From: Antricoccus suffuscus
Lineage (GTDB): Bacteria > Actinomycetota > Actinomycetes > Mycobacteriales > Antricoccaceae
Direction: 5' to 3'
DNA: 64,000 nucleotides
Assembly: GCF_003003235.1 (NCBI RefSeq)
Contig: NZ_PVUE01000002.1
Location: forward strand, 62,001-126,000
The position numbers and the translations under genes were made by a program. Below are positions 48,485 through 56,584 of this stretch, in pieces. The notes under the pieces are model-generated. The model was not told the DNA's origin, searched no databases, and saw only the letters and a program-made list of their open reading frames with translations. The stretch's first letter is position 1. The number at the start of each line of letters is the position of its first letter.

Positions 48485-48788
48485 CCGTCCCAAACGTGCC
48501 GTCGCACCACCACTCCGGCTGGGCGACAGCGGCTCGATCGAGGAATGGATGGGGGACTCTTGGCGAGTGCGGCGCATGAGCGGGAGCTCGGCAGTCAAGA
48601 CCTATCGTTGCCCGGGCTGTGACCAGACGATCCCGATCGGGCTCGCGCACGTCGTGGTGTGGCCGGTGGACGACACATCGGTTTTCGACCGTCGCCACTG
48701 GCACGCGGCCTGCTGGCAGTCGCGGGATCGGCGTACGCCGGGCGTGCAACGCAGCCGCAACGCGCCGCGCTATGGTCGTGATCGTTGA
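48471..48788 (+). CDS. Conserved small actinobacterial protein with Cys/His motif
   Basis: 105 residues from GTG 48471, which has GCAGGTGG upstream and overlaps the previous gene by 14 nt. Basic start RRNRPKRAV, a middle block GDSGSIEEWMGDSWRVRRMSG, then YRCPGCDQTIPIGLAHVVVW and RRHWHAACWQSRDR. The CPGC pair with HWHAAC suggests a single zinc site of treble-clef or HNH-like type without the nuclease residues. Homologues often carry the label ATP/GTP-binding protein, which nothing here supports. Function unknown. 14 nt before the aldo/keto reductase gene. Confidence 0.75.
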   Translation: MGRRNRPKRAVAPPLRLGDSGSIEEWMGDSWRVRRMSGSSAVKTYRCPGCDQTIPIGLAHVVVWPVDDTSVFDRRHWHAACWQSRDRRTPGVQRSRNAPRYGRDR

Positions 48789-48802
48789 CGTGAGGAGAGC
48801 AC

Positions 48803-49753
48803 ATGCGCTACCAGCCACTCGGTGACTCAGGCTTGCAGGTGTCCGTGGTCGGGCTGGGCTGCAACAACTTCGGCCGCGACTCGGATCTGGAGATGACCCG
48901 CGGCGTGGTCGATGCGGCCATCGACGCGGGGATCACGCTGTTCGACACGGCCGACATCTACGGCGCGACGCGCGGCGCCAGTGAGCAGCTGCTCGGCCAA
49001 GTGCTCGGCAAACGCCGCGACGACATCGTGCTGGCCACGAAGTTCGGCATGAATATGGAGGGTGCCAACGGACCGGACTGGGGTGCCCGCGGATCGCGGC
49101 GCTATATCCGCAAAGCGATCGAAGCCTCGCTGCGCAGGCTCGACACCGACTGGATAGACCTCTACCAGTACCACCAGCCAGATGGTGTCACTCCGGTCGA
49201 GGAAACCCTTGGGGCGCTTGATGAGTTAATCGCCGAAGGCAAGGTGCGCTACATCGGCAGCTCCAATTTCGCTAGCTGGCAGGTGGTCGAGGCAGATTTC
49301 CTGGCTCGAGATGCCGGCGCCAATCGCTTCATCAGTGCGCAAAACCACTACAGCCTGATCCAACCCGAAGCCGAGGCCGAGCTTGCGCCCGCTTGTGAGG
49401 CGTACGGCGTCGGAATTCTGCCGTTCTACCCGCTCGCCAACGGTTTGTTGACCGGTAAACATCGCCGGGGTGAACCTCCCGTGGCAGACAGTCGGATTGC
49501 GAAGCGGCGTACCGATCTGCATGAAGGTGCCGACTGGGACTTGATCGAACGGCTTGAGTCCTTTGCCCAAGACAGCGGGCATACGCTCGTCGAACTCGCG
49601 ATAGCCGGTCTTGCCGAACAACCGGCCGTGTCCAGCGTGATCGCTGGGGCGCGCACGGCAGACCAAGTCAAGGCCAACGCCGCGGCCGGCGAATGGGACC
49701 TAACGGCGGCGGAAGTTGCCGAGCTTGAATCGCTCAGAACACCTCCCGTATAA
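48803..49753 (+). CDS. Aldo/keto reductase
   Basis: 316 residues, (beta/alpha)8 NADPH-dependent oxidoreductase. N-terminal MRYQPLGDSGLQVSVVGLGC, catalytic Asp/Tyr in LFDTADIYGATRGASE, Lys in LATKFGM, and His region DLYQYHQPDGVTP make up the tetrad; SSNFASWQV and VSSVIAGARTADQV (NADP-binding end) complete the AKR fold. This resembles the YajO/Gpr-like potassium-channel-beta branch. The substrate is unknown. GTGAGGAGAG precedes the ATG. Confidence 0.92.
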   Translation: MRYQPLGDSGLQVSVVGLGCNNFGRDSDLEMTRGVVDAAIDAGITLFDTADIYGATRGASEQLLGQVLGKRRDDIVLATKFGMNMEGANGPDWGARGSRRYIRKAIEASLRRLDTDWIDLYQYHQPDGVTPVEETLGALDELIAEGKVRYIGSSNFASWQVVEADFLARDAGANRFISAQNHYSLIQPEAEAELAPACEAYGVGILPFYPLANGLLTGKHRRGEPPVADSRIAKRRTDLHEGADWDLIERLESFAQDSGHTLVELAIAGLAEQPAVSSVIAGARTADQVKANAAAGEWDLTAAEVAELESLRTPPV

Positions 49754-49768
49754 GCGAAGTAGCTAATC

Positions 49769-50542
49769 GTGGCAGATGGAGAGACGGGCATCCTTCGCGT
49801 TGTAAGTTTCAACATTCGCTATGGAACCGCGCGCGACGGGCTACACAGTTGGCCTCTTCGGCGGCGGGGTGTGCGCGAGTTGATGCGCACCCTCGGCTAC
49901 GACGCGTGCGGTTTGCAAGAGGTCATGAACCAGCAGAGGGAATATCTTGCCGCCGGCCTACATGATGACGACTGGTATGGAGTTGGCCGAACGGACGGGT
50001 TTCACGAAGGTGAGCAAGCGCCACTGGTAGTGCGGCGAGCCGCCATCGACGTCGATGACTGGTCGACGAAGTGGCTTGCTGAGGACCCTGACTCCGTTGG
50101 TTCGAGAGGCTGGGACGCGAAGATCCCAAGGGTGGCGACGGTAGTGCGTGGGCGTCACCTTGCCAGTGGTGGGGACGTCGGCATCATCAACACGCATTTC
50201 GATCATCGAGGCGCCAGGGCGCAGCACGAGTCCGCGCGGCTCATCGCCGATATCGTCCGGCTGGACGCGTCGCGTCGCTGGTTGGTGATGGGCGACTTCA
50301 ACGTCGGTATCGGTGCACCGGCGCTTACCGCGCTTCGCGAAGCCGGCCTGCGCAGCGCCCTGCCGTCGTCCGCCGGCGGCACATTTCACGGGTGGTCGGG
50401 AGCAACCGACCGGCAGCGCATCGATCACATCTTCATCGGTCCCGGATGGACGGTCGTGCGCAGTGGAATTCGCCTCGACCGGCCGTGGGGAATTTTGCCT
50501 AGTGACCATTGGCCGGTCTTTGCCGACCTGCGGCCGTCGTGA
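49769..50542 (+). CDS. Endonuclease/exonuclease/phosphatase family protein
   Basis: 257 residues from GTG. All EEP catalytic blocks are present: SFNIRYG (Asn), CGLQEVMN (Glu), IINTHFDHRGARAQ (His/Asp), MGDFNVG (Asp-Asn), IDHIFIG, and the terminal SDHWPVFADL (His). No signal peptide, so it is cytoplasmic. Family members hydrolyse nucleic acids, phosphoinositides or sphingomyelin; this short, signal-less form with a HFDHRG motif looks like the metal-dependent hydrolase group found near sugar or lipid genes. It begins 15 nt after the aldo/keto reductase and converges with the DivIVA-like gene. Confidence 0.9.
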   Translation: MADGETGILRVVSFNIRYGTARDGLHSWPLRRRGVRELMRTLGYDACGLQEVMNQQREYLAAGLHDDDWYGVGRTDGFHEGEQAPLVVRRAAIDVDDWSTKWLAEDPDSVGSRGWDAKIPRVATVVRGRHLASGGDVGIINTHFDHRGARAQHESARLIADIVRLDASRRWLVMGDFNVGIGAPALTALREAGLRSALPSSAGGTFHGWSGATDRQRIDHIFIGPGWTVVRSGIRLDRPWGILPSDHWPVFADLRPS

Positions 50543-50556
50543 GTGAGCGCCCAGGC

Positions 50557-51930
50557 TCAGCGGCGGCGCAGTCCGCGGGCCTTCACAGTGCTCAGTTGCA
50601 CGGTCCGTTCGGACGCGGGTATGTCTTCATCCGGGATCCGTGAGCCGATCGACGGTAGCTTCGGCTGTGCTTCATCTTCCGAGGGCTCTTCGTCGGCGTC
50701 AGTGGCCGCGTCCACGCCATCCGGCGCGCCGGTTTCGGTGCTCTCGTCGGCGCTCGTGGTCTCGTCGAGCACCGGCGTCTCGCTAGCGACCGCCTCGTCG
50801 CCGGCCTCGGCAATCACGTCGGCCGGCTTGGCGTCGGGCTCGATGGCCTCGTCGGCAGTGTGCTCGTCGGCGATTGCGTCTTCGGACTCATCGCCTGCGG
50901 CGGTGTCGATTGGGGCTGGCTCGTCCGCGGCCGGGGATGTGCTCGGCTCGATATCGGCACCGGTCCCGCTGGCCGCCTCCCGCTCACGCTGTTCGGTCAG
51001 CTCGCGAGGCGGCAGGGGATCGGGGTACTCGGCAAGATTGGCCGGAACCTGGGCGACGATGGTGCGAATTTCCGCCAGGTGCGCGGCGACAGATGCTCGC
51101 ACCGTCTTGATGTGGTGTACCTCCGCCTCGGCATTGGCGATCAGCGTCGCGGAGCGATCTTGCGCGGTGGTGACGAGGTTGTGCGCGGTCTCCTTCGCCA
51201 CCCGTAGCCGGTTGTCGGCTTCGGCGCGCGAGTTGCGGTCGCGTTCAGTCTCGATCCGCTGCGCCTCGGTACGACGCTCGCGCAGTGCGATCTCGAAGTC
51301 TTCGTCGGCCTGTGCCCGGGTGCTCTCGGAGTGCGCGACCAGAGCGGCGATCTCCTCGTTCGTCGAGGTGCGCAACTGCTGCGCTTCGTCCTTAGCCTTG
51401 GTCAGGTGGTCGTCGGCTTCGCGATGGCGGTCCTCGGTGTGCTTCGCGGCCTCGGACTTGGCCTCGCCAAGAACGCGGTCGGCCTCGGCGCGCGCTTCGG
51501 CCAGTGCCTGCTCAGAGGCGGCGATCGACGTGGTGTTGTATTCGTCGGCTTCGGCCTTGAGGCCCTCGGCGTTGGCCCGGATCTCGTCCGCATCGGCGGT
51601 GGCCGCCCGGCGGATCTCGGCTGCCTCCTCTTCGGCCAACCGCAGCATCGACGCGATGCGCTCACCCATCGACTCGAAGGTCGGAGCCTGTGCGTTACGC
51701 AGTTTGCTGTTGAGCGTCGTCACGTCGCTCGAAGCCTGTTCGAGTTGCACATGCAGGTCGTTAGCGCGCGAAATCGCCTGGTCGCGCTCGCTGACGACGG
51801 TCCGTAGGTCGTCTTCGAGTCGACCGATTGCGTCTTGGACCTGATTGCGGTCGTAGCCGCGCATGACTACGTCAAAGCCGATAGGAGGAGCGCCTAGAGG
51901 GATGAGATCTTGGGGGTTGTCCGAGTTCAT
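50557..51930 (-). CDS. DivIVA-domain coiled-coil protein
   Basis: 457 residues. The N-terminus FDVVMRGYDRNQVQDAIGRL (about 19-38) matches the DivIVA membrane-curvature/lipid-binding start with its conserved Gly-Tyr-Asp. A long charged coiled coil follows (about 40-300, repeating EEEAAEIRRAATADADEIR and similar), then an acidic disordered tail (about 310-440, Glu/Asp/Ala/Pro-rich) and a basic end TVQLSTVKARGLRRR. Such proteins build polar scaffolds in actinobacteria (Wag31, Scy, FilP relatives). It is longer and more acidic at the C-terminus than Wag31 (about 260 residues), so it is more likely an additional scaffold than the main DivIVA. Confidence 0.82.
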   Translation of the reverse strand: MNSDNPQDLIPLGAPPIGFDVVMRGYDRNQVQDAIGRLEDDLRTVVSERDQAISRANDLHVQLEQASSDVTTLNSKLRNAQAPTFESMGERIASMLRLAEEEAAEIRRAATADADEIRANAEGLKAEADEYNTTSIAASEQALAEARAEADRVLGEAKSEAAKHTEDRHREADDHLTKAKDEAQQLRTSTNEEIAALVAHSESTRAQADEDFEIALRERRTEAQRIETERDRNSRAEADNRLRVAKETAHNLVTTAQDRSATLIANAEAEVHHIKTVRASVAAHLAEIRTIVAQVPANLAEYPDPLPPRELTEQREREAASGTGADIEPSTSPAADEPAPIDTAAGDESEDAIADEHTADEAIEPDAKPADVIAEAGDEAVASETPVLDETTSADESTETGAPDGVDAATDADEEPSEDEAQPKLPSIGSRIPDEDIPASERTVQLSTVKARGLRRR

Positions 51931-52037
51931 ATTGGCTGCCTTAACGCACGAGAAGGTGGTACCTGAGCAACCATTAGTCTAGTTGCCCAGGCAGCATTCA
52001 CTCTATGGTCCAGCGCGGCGGGTCCGCCAAAAGATTC

Positions 52038-53369
52038 CTAAAGGTTGCGGAATCTGTTCAGTTTGTCGTAAACCGCATCTCGTTTGTCCGGATCACTGAC
52101 GCCGAGACCTTCCTCGGGGGCCAGGCACAGTACGCCGACCTTGCCCTGATGGAGGTTTTGCTGGACCTCCGAAGCGGCTTCTGCGGCGTTCTCCAGCGAG
52201 AAGGTCTTGGACAGCGTGGGGTGCACGAGGCCGCGGTCGATGAGCCGGTTGGCCTCCCAGGCTTCGCGATAGTTGGCGAAGTGCGAGCCGACGATGCGCT
52301 TGAGGTTCATCCAGAGGTAGCGGTTGTCATACTCGTGCAGGAAACCAGAGGTAGACGCGCAGGTCACGATGGTCCCGCCCTTTCTGGCGACGAAGACGCT
52401 GGCGCCGAAGGTCTCCCGTCCGGGGTGCTCGAACACGATGTCGGGGTCGTCGCCGCCGGTCAGTTCGCGGATCTTGGCGCCTAACCGGCGCCATTCGCTT
52501 TGGTCTTGAGTCGACTCGTTCTTCCAGAACTTGTAGCCTTCGGCATTACGGTCGATGACGAGCTCGGCACCCATCTTGTGGCAGATCTCGGCCTTTTGCG
52601 GGCTGGAGACGACGCACACGGGGATGGCGCCACCGTTCAGTGCCATTTGGGTCGCGTACGAGCCGAGGCCACCGGAGGCGCCCCAGATCAGGACGACGTC
52701 GCCTTGTTTCATGGCCGCGCCGTTCTTGGACACCAGCTGGCGGTACGCCGTGGAGTTGACGAGGCCGGGGCTGGCCGCTTCTTCCCAGGTGAGGTGCTTC
52801 GGCTTGGGCATCAACTGGTTGGATTTGACCAGGGCCATGTGCGCGAGCCCGCCGAAGTTGGTCTCGAAACCCCAGATCCGCTGCTGCGGGTCGAGCATGG
52901 TGTCGTTGTGCCCTTGCGGGTCCTCGAGCTCCACGGAGAGGCAGTGCGCGACGACTTCGTCTCCGGGCTTCCATTTCGAGACACCGGGCCCCACGCGCAG
53001 GACGACGCCGGAGAGGTCCGAGCCGACGATGTGGTACGGCAGGTCGTGCCTTTTAGCCAGCTCACTGGTCTTGCCGTAGCGCTTCAGAAAGCTGAACGTC
53101 GACAGCGGCTCGAAGATCGAGGTCCACACGGTGTTGTAGTTGACTGAGCTCGCCATGACCGCGATCTGCGCTTCACCGGGGCCGAGTTCCGGGGTGGCGA
53201 CCTCCTGGAGGTGGAGACTCTTGCGCGGATCCTTGTCCTTGCTGGCCAGCCCGTCGAACATGTGCTGGTCCTCTTCGCGTACGACAACTGCTTGGTAGGA
53301 GTCGGGGACGGGGAGGTTGGCGATGTCTGCGCGATCGCCGTTCAAGATTGCGTCGAGTATCTGTTTCAT
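52038..53369 (-). CDS. ccr: Crotonyl-CoA carboxylase/reductase
   Basis: 443 residues, MDR-superfamily enzyme that reductively carboxylates crotonyl-CoA with NADPH and CO2 to (2S)-ethylmalonyl-CoA. The four residues that hold CO2 in characterised enzymes (Asn81, Phe170, Glu171, His365 in Kitasatospora) correspond to N79, F168, E169 and H363 here with a constant offset: VNYNTVWTSIFEP, RIWGFETNFGG and VGSHFANYREAW. The NADPH fold has IWGASGGLGSYATQMA. This is a carboxylating enzyme, not a simple enoyl reductase. With ecm and the epimerase it defines the ethylmalonyl-CoA pathway and can provide extender units for polyketides. A possible -10 (TAGGAT, minus strand, 53576-53581) lies about 210 nt upstream. 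Confidence 0.95.
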   Translation of the reverse strand: MKQILDAILNGDRADIANLPVPDSYQAVVVREEDQHMFDGLASKDKDPRKSLHLQEVATPELGPGEAQIAVMASSVNYNTVWTSIFEPLSTFSFLKRYGKTSELAKRHDLPYHIVGSDLSGVVLRVGPGVSKWKPGDEVVAHCLSVELEDPQGHNDTMLDPQQRIWGFETNFGGLAHMALVKSNQLMPKPKHLTWEEAASPGLVNSTAYRQLVSKNGAAMKQGDVVLIWGASGGLGSYATQMALNGGAIPVCVVSSPQKAEICHKMGAELVIDRNAEGYKFWKNESTQDQSEWRRLGAKIRELTGGDDPDIVFEHPGRETFGASVFVARKGGTIVTCASTSGFLHEYDNRYLWMNLKRIVGSHFANYREAWEANRLIDRGLVHPTLSKTFSLENAAEAASEVQQNLHQGKVGVLCLAPEEGLGVSDPDKRDAVYDKLNRFRNL

Positions 53370-53692
53370 GCTCGCTCCGAAGGCTCAGGACGAAGAAGTA
53401 CGTCTGTGGAAAAGGCAGGGTGCGACGAGACCGGTTTGGGGTTGCGCCTGGTCCGTCGGCGAGCCCTGGGTGGTGGGTCGCTGAGTCGAGGGATCCGCCA
53501 GCCCGCAGGATCGCGCGGTGCTATCGGCTCGGTAGTCATCCGGCACGCCATTTCAGCGGTGAAGGGACCGAGGAAATCCTACTTTGTGGAGAGAGCGATG
53601 TTACTGGCGGGTACGTCGCGGGACACCTGCCGCGGCGTAAATGCCCTGGTGGCCGGCGGCGTGAACGCCTAGTGGCTGGTGGCGCCGATGTT
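53370..53692. other. Non-coding gap between ccr and the epimerase gene
   Basis: 323 nt with no supported gene. The end nearest the epimerase contains imperfect short repeats built on GCCACCAG / CCACTAG (about 53645-53700). A possible minus-strand -10 for ccr lies at 53576-53581. No hairpin terminator or riboswitch was recognised. Confidence 0.5.
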
Positions 53693-54115
53693 CTAGTGGT
53701 CGGTGTCCTTGGCCTTCTCGACTAGCTCGACGAGTACGCCGCCGGCATCCTTAGGGTGCACGAAGTTAATCCGGGAGTTAGCGGTTCCCCGACGGGCTTC
53801 GGGATAGAGCAGCCGCAGTCCCCGCTCGCGCAACGTTTCGCTGACCGCATCGACGTCGGTGACGGTGTAGGCGAGCTGCTGCAGTCCGGGTCCGGACTTC
53901 TCCAAGAACTTCGCGATCGTGGACGACTCGTTGAGTGGCGCGAGCAGCTGCAGGCACGAGCCGGAGCCGCCGACCGCGAGCATCGCCTCGCGAACGCCCT
54001 GCTCTTCGTTGGTCTCCTCATGGACGACCTCCATGTCGAAGGCCTTGCGGTAGAACTCGATCGCTTCGTCAAGGTCTGCGACGGCGATTCCGACATGGTC
54101 GATTTGGGTGAACAC
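53693..54115 (-). CDS. mce: Methylmalonyl-CoA (ethylmalonyl-CoA) epimerase
   Basis: 140 residues, vicinal-oxygen-chelate fold with two beta-alpha-beta-beta-beta units. Metal ligands are expected in DHVGIAVADLDEAIEFY (His), LQQLAYTVTDVDAV (here the usual His of the motif reads Gln-Leu-Ala-Tyr) and VLVELVEK (Glu). It interconverts the 2R and 2S forms of methylmalonyl-CoA and also ethylmalonyl-CoA, linking Ccr product to Ecm and to propionate metabolism. It is followed by ccr in the same direction and is divergent from the thiolase, as in M. tuberculosis (Rv1322A/fadA4) and Streptomyces. Confidence 0.9.
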   Translation of the reverse strand: MFTQIDHVGIAVADLDEAIEFYRKAFDMEVVHEETNEEQGVREAMLAVGGSGSCLQLLAPLNESSTIAKFLEKSGPGLQQLAYTVTDVDAVSETLRERGLRLLYPEARRGTANSRINFVHPKDAGGVLVELVEKAKDTDH

Positions 54116-54188
54116 GAGGGTGACTCCTTGGTGGGTTATCGCGTGGAGGACCGGCGGCGGAATGCCAGAGGCCGATCCCAGGTTTATC

Positions 54189-54229
54189 CTTAAGATACTT
54201 AGTCCCTAAGGTACTTAGAGCTTAGGGAC
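54189..54229. promoter_or_regulatory. Cluster of CTTAG half-sites with inverted repeat (candidate operator)
   Basis: Within the divergent epimerase-thiolase spacer, CTTAAG (54189-54194), CTTAG (54198-54202), its inverted form CTAAG (54206-54210), CTTAG (54214-54218) and CTTAG (54221-54225) follow each other in 41 nt. GTCCCTAAG (54202-54210) and CTTAGGGAC (54221-54229) form a perfect 9-bp inverted repeat with a 10-nt spacer. The stretch is AT-rich against its surroundings and placed where a regulator could control both genes. Confidence 0.6.
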
Positions 54230-54380
54230 GCCGCCAATTAGATCGGCGCCACCGCCTAGTCAAGGTAACCCCGCGCCAATCACATAACCAACCGCAGAAT
54301 CACCAGCAGCCAAAATCACCAACAGGCAAACAATCAGGGCGCATGTCGCGTATCGCGACAGCCCAAGGAGGATGTTCATC

Positions 54381-55589
54381 GTGGCTACTCAGTCAACCGC
54401 ACCCGGGTCCGTCATCGTCAGCGGCGCCCGCACCCCGATGGGCCGCCTACTCGGGTCGCTCAAGGACTTCTCCGGCGCGCAGCTCGGCGGCGTGGCGATC
54501 AAGGCGGCTCTTGAGCGCGCAGGCATCACCGGTGACCAGGTCGACTACGTCATCATGGGCCAGGTCCTGCAGGCCGGCGCGGGCCAGATCCCGTCTCGTC
54601 AGGCATCCGTCGCCGCAGGCATTCCGATGGATGTCCCGTCGCTCACGATCAACAAGGTGTGTCTGTCGGGTCTGGACGCGATTGCGCTTGCCGACCAGTT
54701 GATCCGCGCAGGCGAGTTCGACATCGTCGTTGCCGGCGGCATGGAGTCGATGACGAACGCTCCGCACCTGCTTCCCAAGTCGCGCAGCGGTTTCAAGTAC
54801 GGCGCGATTGAGATGGTCGATGCCATGGCGTACGACGGGCTTACCGACGCCTTCGACCAGATCTCGATGGGCGAGTCAACCGAGCACCACAACTCCGGGC
54901 TCAACATCACCCGCGAGGAGCAGGACGAGCTAGCGGCCCGGTCCCATCAGCGCGCCGCGACGGCGACCGAGGAAGGCCGGTTCGCCGACGAAATCACGCC
55001 GGTGTTCATCCCGCAGCGCAAAGGCGACCCGATCGAGTTCACCACCGACGAAGGCATCCGCGGTGAGACCACGACCGAGTCCTTGGGCAAGTTGCGCCCG
55101 GCGTTCACGAAAGACGGCACCATCACTGCGGGCACGGCTTCGCAGATCTCCGACGGGGCGTGCGCCGTCGTTGTGATGAGCCGCGCTAAGGCCGAGGAGC
55201 TTGGCATCGAGGTACTCGCCGAGATCGGCGCGCACGGCAATGTCGCCGGCCCAGACAACTCGCTCCAGTCGCAGCCCGCCAACGCGATCAACCACGCACT
55301 CAAAAAGGCCGGCAAGTCGGTTGGGGACCTTGACCTGATCGAGATCAACGAGGCCTTTGCGGCGGTAGGCGTGCAGTCAATGCGCGATCTCGGTGTCGAC
55401 GCGACCAACGTCAACGTCGACGGCGGCGCGATCGCCCTCGGTCACCCGATCGGGATGTCCGGCGCCCGGCTCGTACTCCACTTGATCTTCGCACTGCGCA
55501 GCCGTGGCGGCGGCCTGGGCGCGGCGGCGCTGTGTGGCGGCGGCGGTCAGGGCGATGCGCTGCTCGTCTCCGTTCCCGCTGCTAAGTAG
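54381..55589 (+). CDS. Acetyl-CoA C-acetyltransferase
   Basis: 402 residues from GTG 54381. AAGGAGG ends 9 nt before this GTG, whereas it abuts an in-frame ATG three codons upstream, so the GTG is preferred. Thiolase: nucleophilic Cys in [24 protein letters not shown], catalytic His in [13 protein letters not shown] and the second Cys in [14 protein letters not shown]. It condenses two acetyl-CoA to acetoacetyl-CoA, the entry to the ethylmalonyl-CoA route, or acts in reverse in degradation. Equivalent to fadA4 in M. tuberculosis. Five nt before meaB. Confidence 0.95.
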   Translation: MATQSTAPGSVIVSGARTPMGRLLGSLKDFSGAQLGGVAIKAALERAGITGDQVDYVIMGQVLQAGAGQIPSRQASVAAGIPMDVPSLTINKVCLSGLDAIALADQLIRAGEFDIVVAGGMESMTNAPHLLPKSRSGFKYGAIEMVDAMAYDGLTDAFDQISMGESTEHHNSGLNITREEQDELAARSHQRAATATEEGRFADEITPVFIPQRKGDPIEFTTDEGIRGETTTESLGKLRPAFTKDGTITAGTASQISDGACAVVVMSRAKAEELGIEVLAEIGAHGNVAGPDNSLQSQPANAINHALKKAGKSVGDLDLIEINEAFAAVGVQSMRDLGVDATNVNVDGGAIALGHPIGMSGARLVLHLIFALRSRGGGLGAAALCGGGGQGDALLVSVPAAK

Positions 55590-55594
55590 CAGGC

Positions 55595-56572
55595 GTGGCA
55601 GTTGGCAAAGGCCGTGGTGCGGACGTCGGTGATCTGGTTGCCCGCGCCAGGGACGGGCAAGCGCGCGCCGTCGCCAGGCTGATCTCGCTGGTTGAGGACG
55701 CGAGTCCAAGACTTCGCGAAGTCGCCGCGGCACTCGCGCCGCACGTCGGGCACGCCCAAATCATTGGACTCACCGGTTCGCCCGGCGTGGGCAAGTCGAC
55801 CTCCACATCGGCGCTGGTCCGTGCATATCGGGCCCGCGGCAAGCGCGTCGCGGTGCTCGCCGTCGATCCGTCCTCGCCGTTCTCGGGCGGTGCCCTGCTG
55901 GGCGACCGGGTGCGGATGCAGGATCACGCGACCGATGCGGGCGTCTTCATCCGGTCGATGTCTTCGCGAGGTCACCTTGGCGGACTGTCGTGGGCGACTC
56001 CACAGGCGCTACGCGTCCTCGATGGCGCCGGCTTCGACGTCATCCTCGTCGAGACGGTCGGTGTCGGTCAGGCCGAAGTGAAAGTCGCCTCCGCGGCAGA
56101 CACGACGCTTGTCTTGCTGGCACCCGGAATGGGTGACGGCATCCAGGCGGCCAAGGCCGGGATCCTAGAGATAGCGGACATCTTCGTCGTCAACAAAGCA
56201 GACCGAGACGGCGCGGACACCACCGTCCGGGATCTGCGCAACATGCTCGGCCTGGGCGGCAGGCACTCGGACGCTGGTGCCTGGAGGCCGTCGATCGTCA
56301 AGACCGTTGCCGCGAAGGAGCAAGGGGTCGACGAGCTCATCGAGGAGATCGATAAGCATCGCGCATGGATGGAGTCGAAGGGGGTCCTTCAGACACGCCG
56401 CAAGGACCGCGCTCTTGATGAGATCGAGGCAATTGCGGTCGCTAGCCTCCGTGAGCGGATGGGCGACGTGCACGGAGTCGCCTCGCTCAGCCAGCTAGCC
56501 TCGGACGTCGTCTCGGGCGACACCGATCCGTACGTAGCGGCCGACACGATCGTCAAGGAGATGGGCCACTAG
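55595..56572 (+). CDS. meaB: Methylmalonyl-CoA mutase-associated GTPase (MeaB/ArgK)
   Basis: 325 residues from GTG. G3E-family P-loop GTPase that loads and protects AdoCbl in acyl-CoA mutases. Motifs: Walker A GLTGSPGVGKSTSTSAL (about residue 52), VLAVDPSSPFSGGALLGDR, SSRGHLGGLS, VETVGVGQAEV (Walker B/switch) and VNKADRDGAD (base specificity NKxD). The C-terminal dimerisation arm is present. It lies next to the thiolase and a short distance from icmA; likely clients are Ecm and IcmA encoded in this window and methylmalonyl-CoA mutase elsewhere. Confidence 0.95.
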   Translation: MAVGKGRGADVGDLVARARDGQARAVARLISLVEDASPRLREVAAALAPHVGHAQIIGLTGSPGVGKSTSTSALVRAYRARGKRVAVLAVDPSSPFSGGALLGDRVRMQDHATDAGVFIRSMSSRGHLGGLSWATPQALRVLDGAGFDVILVETVGVGQAEVKVASAADTTLVLLAPGMGDGIQAAKAGILEIADIFVVNKADRDGADTTVRDLRNMLGLGGRHSDAGAWRPSIVKTVAAKEQGVDELIEEIDKHRAWMESKGVLQTRRKDRALDEIEAIAVASLRERMGDVHGVASLSQLASDVVSGDTDPYVAADTIVKEMGH

Positions 56573-56584
56573 CGTCCCGTCCGG

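Noticed and set aside
50543-51844. 433-codon Ser/Ala/Arg-rich plus-strand frame opposite the DivIVA-like gene
   Set aside because: Low-complexity shadow of the coiled-coil gene; the minus-strand product has a clear DivIVA start.
53211-53725. Plus-strand frames across the ccr-epimerase gap
   Set aside because: They overlap ccr and the epimerase antisense, lack ribosome sites and show no conserved pattern.
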